Below are positions 48,517 to 62,400 of a stretch of DNA of 64,000 nucleotides, piece after piece. The position numbers and the translations under genes were made by a program. Location of the stretch: NCBI RefSeq assembly GCF_000003815.2, contig NC_049991.1:8758998-8822997 (forward strand). The letters run 5' to 3'. Position 1 is the stretch's first letter, and each line of letters starts with the position of its first letter. Origin of the DNA: Branchiostoma floridae. Lineage: Eukaryota; Chordata; Leptocardii; Amphioxiformes; Branchiostomatidae. The notes under the pieces were generated by a model. The model did no database searches. It saw only the letters and a list, made by a program, of their open reading frames with translations, and was not told where the DNA came from.

Positions 48517-49094
48517 AACCGTCTTTCTACTATAATTCCAGCTTCAACAACATTGTGTAGAGCGAGAGACCACGTTGGTGCCCCGTACTCTAGATATGAT
48601 CGTTCTGTTGACTTATACCACAGTAAAAAAACGTCGTTCACAACAGGCCTGCTATCTGTAATGCCTTGCTTCTGACTATTCTTGAAATGTAACTTATAAA
48701 ATTGTACTCTTGTTGAGCAGATATAGACTTTCTAGCTTTTATTCATATTGCATCAGTCTAAGGAATGTTTTTTATTCATTTGATTTAAGATGTACAAGTG
48801 AAATCGGGGAGTCATAGAGCAAGTCATTGAACTTGTCCCCGTGTTCTATTATGTCATCAAACAACGTTATAAAGAACATGTTGTTCTAATTAAATAAGAA
48901 GTCGAACATGACAACAAGTTTGTTTTGCGTCCTTCGAACAATGTCGCTCCAACGCCGTGTTAGCAGTTGAAGTAAACACGTGAGCTAAACAAAACAAGTT
49001 TTATTTTCAGTTCTAGTCAAATCGCGTACTACAAGAAGCCATATATCCCAATCTTCAATAGCAGGTATGTTCTAAAAGGTAATAGGTAATAGAG

Positions 49095-52000
49095 GAACAC
49101 CTGTGTTATCTCTGCAGAAGAGGAGTATTCCGATGAACAATAGCAGCTGTGTTATGTGTCGAGAAGAAGAGGAGTATTCCGATCTTCAATAGCAGGTGTG
49201 TTTTTTTGGAGAGGAAGAGGAGTGTTTCGATCTTCAATAGCAGGTGTGTTTTGTGTGGAGAAGAAGAGGAGTATTCCGATCTTCAATAGCAGGTGTGATT
49301 TGTATGGAGAAGAAGAGGAGTATCCGATCTTCAATAGCAGGTGTTTTTTGTGTGGAGAAGATGAGGAGTATTCCGATCTTCAATAGCAAGTGTGTTTTGT
49401 GTGGAGAAGAAGAGGAGTATTCCGATCTTCAATACAAGCTGTGTTTTGTATGGAGAAGAAGAGGAATATTCCGATCTTCAATAGCAGGTGTGTTTTGTAT
49501 GGAGAAGAGGAGGAGTATTCCGATCTTCAATAGCAGGTGTTTTTTGTGTGGAGAAGAAGAGGAGTATTCCGATCTTCAATAGCAGCTGTGTTTTTTTGTG
49601 GAGAAGAAGAAGAGGAGTATTCCGATCTTCAACAGCAAGTGTGTTATGTGTGGAGAAGAAGAGGAGTATTCTGATCTTCAATAGCAGCAGGTGCGTTATG
49701 TGTGGAGAAGAAGAGGAGTATTCCTATCTTCAGTAGCAGGTGTGTTATGTGTGGAGAAGAAGAGGAGTATTCCGATCATCAATAGCAGTTGTGTTTTGTA
49801 TGGAGAAGAAGAGGAGTATTCCGATCTCCAACAGCAAGTGTGTTATGTGTGGAAGAAGAGGAGTATTCCGATCTTCAATAGCAGGTGTTTTTTTTTGTGG
49901 AGAAGAAGAGGAGTATTCCGATCTTCAATAGCAGGTGTGTTTTGTGTGGAGAAGAAGAGGAGTATTCCGATCTTCAATAGCAGCTGTGTTATGTGTGGAG
50001 AAGAAGAGGAGTATTTCGATCTTCAATAGCAGCTGTGTTATGTATTGAAAAGAAGAGGAGTATTCCGATCTTAAATAGCAGATGCGTTATGTGTGGAGAA
50101 GAGGAGTATTCCGATCGTCAATAGCAGGTGTTTTTTTGTGAAGAAGAAGAGGAGTATTCCGATCTTCAATAGCAGTTGTGTTTTGTATTGAGAAGAAGAG
50201 GAGTATTCCGATCTCCAATTGCAGGTGTGTTATATATGGAGAAGAACAAGAGTATTCCGATCTTTCAATAGCAGGTGTTTTTTTGTGGAGAAGAAGAGGA
50301 GTATTCCGATCTTCAATAGCAGCTGTGTTTTTTTGTGGAGAAGAAGAAGAGGAGTATTCTGATCTTCAACAGCAGGTGCGTTATGTGTGGAGAAGAAGAG
50401 GAGTATTCCTATCTTCAGTAGCAGGTGTGTTATGTGTGGAGAAGAAGAGGAGTATTCCGATCTTCAATAGCAGTTGTGTTTTGTATGGAGAAGAAGAGGA
50501 GTATTCCGATCTCCAACAGCAAGTGTGTTATGTGTGGAGAAAAAGAAGAGTATTCCGATCTTCAATAGCAGGTGTTTTTTTTGTGGAGAAGAAGAGGAGT
50601 ATTCCGATCTTCAATAGCAGGTGTGTTTTGTGTGGAGAAGAAGAGGAGTATTCCGATCTTCAATACAAGCTGTGTTTTGTATGGAGAAGAAGAGGAGTAT
50701 TCCGATCTTCAATAGCAGGTGTGTTTTGTATGGAGAAGAAGAGGAGTATTCCGAACTTCAATAGCAGGTGTGTTTTGTATGGAGAAGAAGAGGAGTATTC
50801 CGATCTCCAATACCAGGTGTGTTATATATGGAGAAGAAGAGGAGTATTCCGATCTTCAATAGCAGGTGTTTTTTTTGTGGAGAAGCAGAGGAGTATTCCG
50901 ATCTTCAATAGCAGGCGTGTTATATATGGAGAAGAAGAGGAGTATTCCGATCTTCAATAGCAGGTGTGTTTTGTATGGAGAAGAAGAGGAGTATTCCGAT
51001 CTTCAATAGCAGGTGTTTTTTGTGGAGAAGAAGAGGAGTATTCCGATCTTCAATAGCAGCTGTGTTTTTTTGTGGAGAAGAAGAGGAGTATTCCGATCTT
51101 CAATAGCAGCTGTGTTATGTGTGGAGAAGAAGAGGAGTATTTCGATATTCAATAGCAGGTGTGTTATGTGTGGAGAAGAAGACGAGCATTCCGATCTTCA
51201 ATAGCAGCTGTGTTATGTGTGGAGAAGAAGAGGAGTATTTCGATCTTCAATAGCAGCTGTGTTATGTATTGAAAAGAAGAGGAGTATTCCGATCTTCAAT
51301 AGCAGATGCGTTATGTGTGGAGAAGAGGAGTATTCCGATCTTCAATAGCAGGTGTTTTTTTGTGGAGAAGAAGAGGAGTATTCCGATCTTCAATAGCAGT
51401 TGTGTTTTGTATGAAGAAGAAGAGGAGTATTCCGATCTTCAATAGCAGTTGTGTTTTGTATGGAGAAGAAGAGGAGTATTCCGATCTCCAATAGCAGGTG
51501 TGTTATATATGGAGAAGAAGAAGAGTATTCCGATCTTCAATAGCAGGTGTTTTTTTGTGGAGAAGAAGAGGAGTATTCCGATCTTCAATAGCAGCTGTGT
51601 TTTTTTGTGGAGAAGAAGAAGAGGAGTATTCCGATCTTCAACAGCAAGTGTCTTATGTGTGGAGAAGAAGAGGAGTATTCTGATCTTCAACAGCAGGTGC
51701 GTTATGTGTGGAGAAGAAGAGGAGTATTCCTATCTTCAGTAGCAGGTGTGTTATGTGTGGAGAAGAAGAGGAGTATTCCGATCTTCAATAGCAGTTGTGT
51801 TTTGTATGGAGAAGAAGAGGAGTATTCCGATCTCCAACAGCAAGTGTGTTATGTGTGGAGAAGAATGAGGAGTATTCCGATATTCAATAGCAGGTGTTTT
51901 TTTTTGTGGAGAAGAAGAGGAGTATTCCGATCTTCAATAGCAGGTGTGTTTTGTGTGGAGAAGAAGAGGAGTATTCCGATCTTCAATAGCAGTTGTGTTA

Positions 52001-54184
52001 TGTGTGGAGAAGAAGAGGAGTATTTCTATCTTCAATAGCAGCTGTGTTATGTATTGAAAAGAAGAGGAGTATTCCGATCTTAAATAGCAGATGTGTTATG
52101 TGTGGAGAAGAGGAGTATTCCGATCGTCAATAGCAGGTGTTTTTTTGTGAAGAAGAAGAGGAGTATTCCGATCTTCAATAGCAGTTGTGTTTTGTATTGA
52201 GAAGAAGAGGAGTATTCCGATCTCCAATTGCAGGTGTGTTATATATGGAGAAGAACAAGAGTATTCCGATCTTTCAATAGCAGGTGTTTTTTTGTGGAGA
52301 AGAAGAGGAGTATTCCGATCTTCAATAGCAGCTGTGTTTTTTTGTGGAGAAGAAGAAGAGGAGTATTCTGATCTTCAACAGCAGGTGCGTTATGTGTGGA
52401 GAAGAAGAGGAGTATTCCTATCTTCAGTAGCAGGTGTGTTATGTGTGGAGAAGAAGAGGAGTATTCCGATCTTCAATAGCAGTTGTGTTTTGTATGGAGA
52501 AGAAGAGGAGTATTCCGATCTCCAACAGCAAGTGTGTTATGTGTGGAGAAGAAGAGGAGTATTCCGATCTTCAATAGCAGGTGTTTTTTTTTTTGTGGAG
52601 AAGAAGAGGAGTATTCCGATCTTCAATAGCAGGTGTTTTTGTGTGGAGAAGAAGAGGAGTATTTCGATCTTCAATAGCATCTGTGTTATGTGTGGAGAAG
52701 AAGAGGAGTATTCCGATCTTCAATAGCAGGTGCGTCATGTGTGGAGAAGAAGAGGAGTATTTCGATCTTCAATAGCAGGTGTGTTTTTTTGTGGAGAAGA
52801 AGAGGAGCATTCCGATCTTCATCAGCAGGTGTGTTTTGTGTGGAGAAGAAGAGGAGTATTCCAATCTTCAATAGCAGCTGTGTTTTGTGTGGAGAAGAAG
52901 AGGAGTATTCCGATCTTCGATAGCAGTTGTGTTTTGTGTGGAGAAGAAGAGGAGTATTCCGATCTCATAGCAGGTGTGTATATATATGGAGAAGAAGAGG
53001 AGTATTCCGATCTTCCCAGCAGGTGTTTTTTTTTGTGGAGAAGAAGAGGTGTATTCCGATCTTCAATAGCAGCTGTTGTTTTTGTGGACAAGAAGAGGAG
53101 TATTCCGATCTTCAATAGCAGGTGCGTTATGTGTGGAGAAGAAGGGAGTATTCCGATCTTCAATAGCAGGTGTGTTATGTGTGGAGAAGAAGAGGAGCAT
53201 TCCGATCTTCAATAGCAGGTGTGTTTTGTGTGGAGAAGAAGAGGAGTATTCCGATCTTCAATAGCAGGTATGTTTTTTTGTCTGGAGAAGAAGAGGAGTA
53301 TTCCGATCTTCAATAGCAGCTGTGTTATGTGTTGAGAAGAAGAGGAGTATTCCGATCTTCAATAGCAGGTGCGTTATGTGTGGAGAAGAAGAGGAGTATT
53401 CCGATCTTCAATAGCAGGTGCGTTATGTGTGGAGAAGAGGAGTATTCCGATCTTCAATAGCAGGTGCGTTATGTGTGGAGAAGAAGAGGAGTATTCCGAT
53501 CTTCAATAGCAGGTGCGTTATGTGTGGAGAAGAAGAGGAGTATTCCGATCTTCAATAGCAGCTGTGTTATGTACGGAGAAGAAGAGGAGTATTCCGATCT
53601 TCAATAGCAGCTGTGTTATATATGGAGAAGAAGAGGAGTATTTCGATCTTCAATAGCAGGTGTGTTATGTGTGGAGAAGAAGAGGAGTATTCCGATCTTC
53701 AATAGCAGCTGTGTTATGTGTGGAGAAGAAGAGGAGTATTCCGATCTTCAACAGCAGGTGCGTTATGTGTGGAGAAGAAGAGGAGTATTTCGATCTGCAA
53801 TAGCAGCTGTGTTATATATGGAGAAGAAGAGGAGTATTCCGATCTGCAATAGCAGCTGTGTTATGTGTGGAGAAGAAGAGGAGGATTCCAATCTTCAATA
53901 CTCAGTAGCAGCTGTGTTATGTGTGGAGAAGAAGAGGAGTATTCCGATCTTCAATAGTAGCTGTGTTATGTGTGGAGAAGAAGATGAGTTTTCCGATCTT
54001 CAATAGCAGATGTGTTTTGTGGAGAAGGAAAGGAGTATTCCGATCTTCAATAATATAGCAGTTGTGTTTTGTGTGGAGAAGAAGAGGAGTATTCCGATTC
54101 TCAATGGCAGATGTGTTATGTGGAGATGAAGAGGAGTATTCCTATCTTTAATGTATTCCGATCTTTCAATAGTAGCTGTGTTAT
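49095..54184. repeat. 49-bp minisatellite, long array (about 100 units)
   Basis: Same unit as 29985-31050. Variants such as tcctatcttcagtagcag (49731, 50408, 51729, 52419) and tattgaaaagaagag (about 50044, 51268, 52053) mark internal higher-order duplications. Long apparent ORFs, for example 260 codons at 50178-50960, arise where a unit carries caaCAG in place of caaTAG. They are not genes. Confidence 0.95.
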
Positions 54185-54739
54185 TAGTAGTCAGCATCCA
54201 TCTCTATGCCTAGTATTCTCACGTAATCGTTGGTTGGGCGTATTTTTTACAATGATTGCTGTTTCTTGCGCCAGTTTAATATTAATCGATCTTTAGACTA
54301 GTAAAGTCAACATTACCACTGAATTGATTCGTTGATAAGACTGCATTCTTTTGATATGGGGAAATTGGTGAAATAGCTTTTTTTGTTAATATTTTGTTAG
54401 AAACCCCAGAGAATTTGATTGGTTGTTTTGCACAAAGGCTCTGGTGCACGTCCCCTATTTTTTGCCTTCTTTATTTTGGGAAGGTTTTTCAGGGGTTGCG
54501 TGGCTGGCAAACAACAGTTTTCTCAACATTCAATGGAACGCTGAGAACATATTTGAAAATATTTTCATTTTTGTTTCAAAGGAACCTGGAAATAAAACGA
54601 AACTGAATACGTCATGATCAATTCTACTTGGCGTGTTTAGTTTCGTTTCACTTAAAGGTTGTGCTTGTGCTTGCTGTAAACATGCCATCATATGATACAA
54701 TCATTTTCATTTGTGGACTTTTTGTTTCGACTATTGTAA

Positions 54740-55220
54740 AATGTTAAGGACGTTTCTATTTCGGTTTAATTTCTCTTCACGTTTCGGCACTTCTTAAATC
54801 ACTTATGTATATTAGATACGTTTTCTGTTTCGGACAAGTTATCATCAGTTGGAATTTCTATTACATTTGGCTTTGATTACAAAAGAATGTGCGATTACTA
54901 ATCTTTCTGTTTCGGTCTAGTTTTTGCCCATTATTTATGTGAGTTTTGACACTTCTCACACGTTGAAAGTTACTGTAATAATTTACAGTTTTGGGTTTGT
55001 TTCTCAAAAGTATCGTTCGATTACTGACGTTTCTCTTACAGTCCAGTTTTGGCCCCACATTTCTGTACGTTTCGACACTTTTGTCATTTTAAAAATTGCA
55101 TCTTTGTCAGTTATATTTGACCGTTATTTTGGATTTCATCCGAAAAGGTTTGTGCGATTACTGATGTTTTTGTTTCGGTCCATTTTTGGCCTCTCGTGTC
55201 TGTACTTTTCGACACTTCAG
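54740..55220. repeat. Degenerate tandem repeat, about 130-bp period, copy 2
   Basis: The counterpart of 31640-32115, with the same cgattactgacgttt / gtttcggtc spacing. Confidence 0.6.
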
Positions 55221-55686
55221 GATTAAAGTTGGCCACACGCTGTGTCCAAGCACTCGCGCCCATCCTACAAACGAGTGTGTGTTTGCTTCATTCAGTGTGG
55301 TGTACATGTATGTGTGGACTGCTGTGAGAGTCTGATGTACATGTGTGATGCAGAAACTAGTGTAATGCGATTTCTTCTTGTGGAACGACGTAGATGGGTC
55401 TACACATGCGTTTTCGGAGTCGACTCAGCAGAGTTAACATTTTGGGCATGTAATTAGGGTAACTGATGCGTCCATTGTAAGTGAGACCGTGACGGCGGAA
55501 GGCCATGATAGATTCTGGACTACTGTATCAAAAACTTGAAGACCACACATCTAAATCCATCTTGAGTCGGCGCGGTACAGGGAGTCAGAATCGCAGCTGA
55601 GGCAATGGGCGCGTGGCCCCGTACCTAAACCCAACACTCCCGAGTGTCGATTCCAGTCCGAAGTCGACTCCAAAATGCGTGTGTAA

Positions 55687-56435
55687 ACCCAGCTGCAAGG
55701 ACATCAACATGGAGGCAGCTTCAGCTATTTACATTTCAGTCAATCGAAGCTCTTGTGCAAAAGAACCTGGCAAAAGTAACTAAAATACTCGACCACTTCT
55801 ACTTTCCACTTGGTGCCAAAGAAGTACAAAGAACACAACAAAGACACAATAATCCTATTGACATTGTTCAGCTGACCAGAAGATGACTAAGTTATTATCA
55901 CACAAGGGCTTTTCTTCAAACACAAGTATGCAGAGTGTATGCTTTAAGCTTAACTGTAAATTAGCAGTATTTTGTTTTTCCCTCACTTTCAGTCACCGTA
56001 TTTGCACTTGTCTTGAATTTGCTGTTATTTGTATTTTTATTCGTGCAATAGCAGGAACACTCATCTGGGCCAACTCATACCAATAACTAAACAAGTTCCA
56101 TATAAAGGTGTTTGACATTAACATAACATTTTAACTATTTTTATCTCCACAAAAGGTAATAATGTAAGGTTTTCACAGAAAATGTGAAACAAACTTGCCA
56201 CTCTTTCTAAAGATAATTTGCAGTAGCTAGTCAAAACTCCATTACTAAAGTAAAGGCATTAAATATCTTTAACATTTCTATTATGCAGAACAGCTGGGTT
56301 GATATACTAGTAAAGTATACATTGAATGTACAATACAGCCTCATATTGCTCTTTTTCTAGCAGTCTAACTTCATTATTTTCAGTTGACAAATAGCCCAAT
56401 TATTTCATTATTATGGTTTACAGAGGGAAAGACAG
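55687..56435. other. Intergenic stretch downstream of ZNF598
   Basis: No gene is recognised. A tttatt at 56036-56041 (AATAAA on the minus strand), 395 bp past the ZNF598 stop, is a possible polyadenylation signal, so part of this stretch may be ZNF598 3'UTR. Confidence 0.45.
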
Positions 56436-59400
56436 TTACATCTTCTTCCATGCTGACGTTTTCTTTGCGCCAAACGGTTCTCCCAATGATGGGAAGTCCT
56501 GAATCAGCCCTGGAGGAGGTAGAACAGATGACAGGGCAGGGAAGTCATTGTCCAGGCTATGTTTCTGAGTGTGTGTACTGAAGTCACTGTTCTTGACTAT
56601 CTGAAGACAAGTGGGACATGACAAGCACTGCGAACTGATGTCGCAACCACCCTGCCTGCCGCTCGCCGTGACCGCCTGCCACAGTTCTTGCTGTTTGTGC
56701 GCGTCTGGAAGCAAGACGAGAAGTTCGACGAAGATCGTGGAGAAACTCTTTTGGAACAGTTTGCAGCAGGTCGTGTAGTATTCGGATGCCGGCAGCGTCC
56801 CTTGGCGAAACTTTCTGGAAAAGTCCTTGAACTGCCCGATTTGATTGTTGTCTCTCAGACACTCCATGATCGAGGACATAAGCTGTTGGTTGCGTTGTTG
56901 GAAGTTGTCAGGCTGGATATACGGTCCAGGATCCACAGGTGGGATGGGGAGGGAAGAAGGGGCAAGGGGCTCCGGACTAGTGTACGGCTGGAACCCAGGG
57001 GGAACTTTTGTGATGGACGAAGCTGGAACTTGCACCTGTACAAGCGAGTCGGCAAGCTGAGACAGACCCGGAGGAGGCCCCGCACCTTGGGAAGGTGTTT
57101 TCCCTAAACCACGGTAGACTGGCGTGGTTTGTTCAGGTAGCTTTGTGGAGAAGTAGGCACTTGAGATGTCAGAGCCAAGACTGGGAAAGTCCACATCACT
57201 GAAGGATGGCGCATCACTAAAAGATGGTGCATCAAATTCCTTACCATTCCCTCCTTGAATGTTGTTAATGTCTCCTTTTTGGGCATTGTCTTCAGATGGT
57301 TGAGAGGTTGGCTCTGTGCAGTTAATTTTAGCTGGCTCTGTGGAGTGGTTCTTCTGGCTATCCCCATCTTCTGCCACCAAAGTAGCAGCAGGGTCTTGTT
57401 TCAAACCCTTTGAATCTTCATTCATGCTTTCTATCTTTCCCTTCTCATCTTCCTCTCCACTTCCTCCACCTTTATTTTTCTTTCTCTTCTTCTTCTTTTT
57501 CTTAGCAGTCCCTTCTGATACCTTCTTTTCAGCTTTTTGTCCTTCTTGTGGTACTGAACCTTTACTTTTATTTACTGATTCTTCCGTAGCTAAAGAAGAC
57601 CACTTTGAGCCACCTCGTGTTTTAGGTTGTGCCTGCTTCTTTGTCCACTGTGAAGTGGTTTTTGAGGGAGCTAGTGCGGGAAAGTCGTCTTGCGTTGGTG
57701 GTGCCTGAGAAACAGTGCGCCTATTCTCCTTGTCTTGCGTTGGCACTACCTGTACTTTGCTCCACGGAACGTAGTTTGCTGCTAAGGCTGGGTACTCCTC
57801 TTCTTGAGGGAACTGTTTCGGGGCCGGTTTACTTTTAATCTGGTTCACGTTTCCTGAGGGTGGTCGTTTTTCAGGCAAAGGTGCCCGGACAGGTTTGCTT
57901 TGTTTTTTGAGGGTCTGCAGAGGTGGGAAGTCCTGGGAGAGTCTTTGGCTGGCCGACACCCCCGGGGTTGGCTCCGACCCCATCCACCTCCCTGCTAGTG
58001 GAGCGACAGGATTTGCCTTCTTCTGGTTAGCACCAAGCTGAGGGAAATCCTCCTCATTCAAAGTCCCATTTTTCACAGACCTGACAGGGTAAAGACGAAA
58101 AAATTCAAGTCATCCAAATTCCAATGTAAAAAAACAAAGTAAACGACTTGTCATTTTTCTCCAAGTGAACTCGTAAGACTTACAATTGTGTAGTCATCAC
58201 AATAATTTCTCATCTACAAGGCAGTAAGGAAACAAATCATTGGACTTTGCAATAATAGCAATATGGATGCTTAATTGACACAAAAATTGAACAATGACTT
58301 CAGTTAGGTCTTCTACAGCTACAAACATATGGGAGTCAAAACCAAACAGGCTCCCACTAAATAATGACACTCTACTGTAAACAATCTTTAGTACAGACAT
58401 GTAAGGCTTAGACAACGGGGAGATGACAGAAACAAAAATTGTGGTTTGGGGTTTGCAGTCAGACAAAAAGTCGCAAACATAAAAATACCAAAACACTTCT
58501 GCATTCAGAGTACATCATTGTAAGTTGTACAGTTAACTGAATGCATATTTAGCTACAACAGTTCAAGAAGCTACCTTTTAAAGTTGTGGCCCACCCTCAT
58601 GGCCATGCTCTGCTGTGTAGATGCTGCAGCACTTTGGTTGGCCTGCTGTGAAGTTAGACTGCTAGCCACTGCCTTGAGCGACGGAAAATCTTCCGGTTTG
58701 TCAAAGAGTAAACCCTGATTGGTTGCCGCTTCTCCAAGAGACGGAAAGTCATCTGGTTTAGCGGCTGGGGCGGCAGAGCGTTCCTCCTCCTGTTCTTCCT
58801 TGCGGTTTGCGGACTCGTATTGCAGAGAGGCCTTCATGGCTGCGGCAAGCATTGCCTTTTCCCTTTGGTCTGCCTGCTCCCTAAGGAGATGCATCAAGTT
58901 TTAAAACTTCAGCTTCCAAGATAACCCTTGTATATGTGGTAGCACTGGTGCTATACAGCACATATTGTATACAATGCAATAAGTACGAGGGCAATGCTTT
59001 CCTCTCATGCTGATCTCATGCTAATATTTTTGTTAAATCATGAGGTATTAACCTTTAAGTTTACTTTAGGTTTAACTTTCAAGAGTGTCAACATAAATAT
59101 GGTGTCTCCATACAACACAAAAGTATGGTGTCATCTATATAGCCCTACATGTTATGTAAAATGAAGATAAGTAAAGCTCCTTTCTTTACTGTAACTATCA
59201 CACTTTCTGCCCGTAGTTAAATCTTCATGTCATGAGTGATGTCGGTTTCAATCAAAATGAGCCCACTCACTGTGTGTATCAATATGTTAAACAATTAATA
59301 TAACATTTCTGCATGGAGGAAATTGCATCGCACTTTTCAAAGTTGCCATTTTGTGTAGTACCTTTCTTGTGCTGCTCCCTGTCCTCTCCTGTTTCTCCTG

Positions 59401-62400
59401 CCAGGATGCTGGTTAGAACTCACATCATCGTAGTCTTCTCTACTCACACTTCCTACAGACACAGAAGGACATTGATGTTAGATACACTCAGATGGGGCAG
59501 GGGGCACTAACAAGCATCATACATTAAAACTATCATCAACATTTTCTCTTGATATTTCTGTACTGCGCATGCCTGTTTGAAACCACCAAATGTAAAACCA
59601 CTCCATGGAGGTGACCAGGAAGAGGTTTTTGAATTTTGGTCATTGTGCTATTTAGAGGCATCACCCATGAGGTACTGCCAAAAAATCTGAAAAGGAAATG
59701 TCTTTTTCAAGTGAAGTCACTCTGCTGTGGCAGAAAGTTTTAGAACTACTTTTAACTTAATTACAATGTTGCATGAACAGCTTCATCCGAGGTAGTGCCA
59801 AAAAAAAAAAAGAGAAAAGAAACACATCTCTCCCCTCCCAGTGAGGTCACTCTGCTGTGTCTTCAGCAGAGTTTTAGCACTACTTTTAAGTTGATCACAG
59901 CGATTGTTGCATCAACGGCTCCACCCCGAGGTACGGCCAAAACATTTGGTGAAAAGTACCCACCTCGTCCCCTTCCTGTATAGCCACTCTGGCGAGGGAC
60001 CAGCTGGAAGTTCATGTCCAGCTGTCTGGCCTGGCGAGCCTGCGCCTTACTCAGCTTCTTCAGGTGCACGGCCGCCTGGTGAGCCTTCAGGTCGATGTCC
60101 GTGGGGAACACTGACGTGAACTTCTCCTCACGACAGTCGTCCTCCTCACACAGGAAGTGGGCATCACGGAAGTGGTTACGAAGCACGTCATAGTCACTGA
60201 AGAAAAATAAACAAAACTTAACGCTGCTACCTTATCTTGTAACCAATACAAGTTTCCCTGCAGACCACATGTCAATTTAGAATACATGTGTATACTATGT
60301 CTGCACAAGACATTACTACTTACAATATTATAACATATGATATAAAATGTATTTGAACAACAACAGCAAAGGAGATGTTACTTGTCAATATTACAAGTAA
60401 CTACTGGAAATCTATCTATTTTTTTAGTACATAATTCGTCAGTAGGGTGAAAGAACACAGTCGTACAACTTGGAAATGCATACTACTAGTATTTGTGGAA
60501 TGGCGTATTTGGGATGGAGAGGTCACTGCAATAAAAAATGAGTACGTTTCAGGCATAACAGTACTGAATATTTAGAATTAGAGGATGAGAAATTGTACCT
60601 GTAATACTGGTTACTCCCGGCAGTATCACACACGTGACAGTAGTAGTGGTCCGTACGCAGATGTCTTAGAAGGCTGTCGTTGTCCACGTAACGCTCATCA
60701 CAAAACTCGCACAGAGGGTGGCCGCGGTACGACTTGTCGTTCTTATCTCCGATCCGGCGATGCTCAGCCAGCTCCTTCCTGTTGTAGGTCTTACGCTCCC
60801 AGGAAAAGATCTGGAACAAAGACAAGCACCAAAAAGTCAGCACATATTTGAGGCGTTCAAAATTGCTTTTCTTGCTAGGGGTGACAAAACTATTTTTCCT
60901 TGTTAACTTAAAGGCCCACTATTACTTAGTCTAGTACTAGCATCATTGTATCTATATGTACAATTTGGACAGAAAGTAGATTTTCCCACTATTTCTTTAC
61001 ATAATAAGTTAAATCAACCCTATAGCATTTCATACGAATATTCAGGAAGAGAAGCTGCAACATTATCACACCATACACTGTTTTTGTTCGCTAACAGGAG
61101 GGTCTAGATTGAGATGGTTCTTTTACTTCAGCAGCACAAAGTTAGCCCTCTAACTTGTACATGTATGTGTGTGGAAAAAATGCTGTCGTATACTCCAAGA
61201 CTATCATGGTTCTCCAGTCTCTTGTCTGTCGCTAACCATTTAACAATGTTTTACCTGCAGGTGTTCAGTGCAGAGATCGCAGTAGAACAGCTCATGCTCC
61301 TTCCGCATGTGTTTGGACAGCTGAGGGAACGTGCGGAAAGTCGGCTTCTCCGGACAATCAGTACACTTGTGCTCCAACAGTTCTCTAGAGAGATTCAACA
61401 GAAAGACTTGATGTAAAAGATCAACTTTGATCGATATTGAATGTATATAACACTACTGCTACTGGGAATTGTTAATCTTAAATTATCTGTACTATCAGCA
61501 TTTTCAAGTTCACAGTTTGATGAAAAAAGATAAAGATGATGCACCTTGAGGCAGATCGCGTGCCTTTTTATCAAAATGGCATAATTAGGACAAATACATG
61601 AATAGCTCTAAAGAAAAAGTCTAATTCAACAGAAAGCATTCTTGCAGGGTGGTTGAGTTTAACATTTTGTATCTTTTATATCTTTTATATCAAGCAATAA
61701 ACTTGAGTTTTCTCAGGTTGGCATGATATAGATAAAAATACAACACAGGCAGGGTACACCATACTGCCCGAGGTACGGCCCTTCCACGGGTCAGATCCCC
61801 ATCTGGCCTTCGGGTGATCCAACCCACGGTTGGGCCGTACCTCGGGCAATACAGAATACCCCGTGTTGTATTATATATACCCAGTAACCCACCACACAGA
61901 CCCCCCTTAAGGCTTAACATATGGTCAATTAAGTTGGACACTAGTATTGCCTAGTGTTGGCGACAGTCGCTTAGAAAATATTCTGTGGCTTAGAAAACCT
62001 ACACAACTAATGTTGTATGGTGCAGATGTGGTTTATGCCTCAATAAAAACAACAAGAAGCACAGGTGCATAGACATCAATACGGTATGGAACAGGGAATT
62101 GTGGGATTTTTTTTTGTTGAGAGGGGGAGGGGGGCAACTATTTTCAAGTCTATCTCTGGTTTAAATCATTCATATCCAACACAACACAACAAGTTTGTTT
62201 ACACACCTGTATCGTTTCTGTGTGACATTTTCAGCAAAGTAAATTCCGTGTTTCCTTTCCAAACGCAGGTGTTCCGTTGAAATAGAAGAGAATGTCTGTC
62301 TCCTACTGGTGAATACCACCTGAAAAAGTTACATAATTTGGTTACATCACTTTCAATTTAAAAGTCAACAGCGAGAATTTGACGATTCGAGCCTCTACAA

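Larger units (their letters stand above)
47457..55686 (+). repeat. Large composite repeat block, copy 2 (expanded minisatellite)
   Basis: Collinear with 27803-32577, in the same orientation, and highly similar in the single-copy parts. Differences: the LINE is absent from the foldback, the minisatellite is about five times longer, and the block ends gcgtgtgta at 55686 against different flanking sequence. There is no intact gene. Confidence 0.8.

Noticed and set aside
50178-50960. 260-codon open frame rich in RRRGVFRSSIA, EKKRSIPIFNS and GEEEEYSDLQ modules, and similar ones throughout 30064-31064 and 49156-54006
   Set aside because: These are the three frames of the 49-bp minisatellite. Frames shift every unit and stops vanish only where caaTAG mutated to caaCAG; both strands give similar frames.
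55644-55886. 80-codon frame at the end of the second large block
   Set aside because: It starts at a GTG in repeat sequence, and its downstream part is absent from the sister block. There is no domain.
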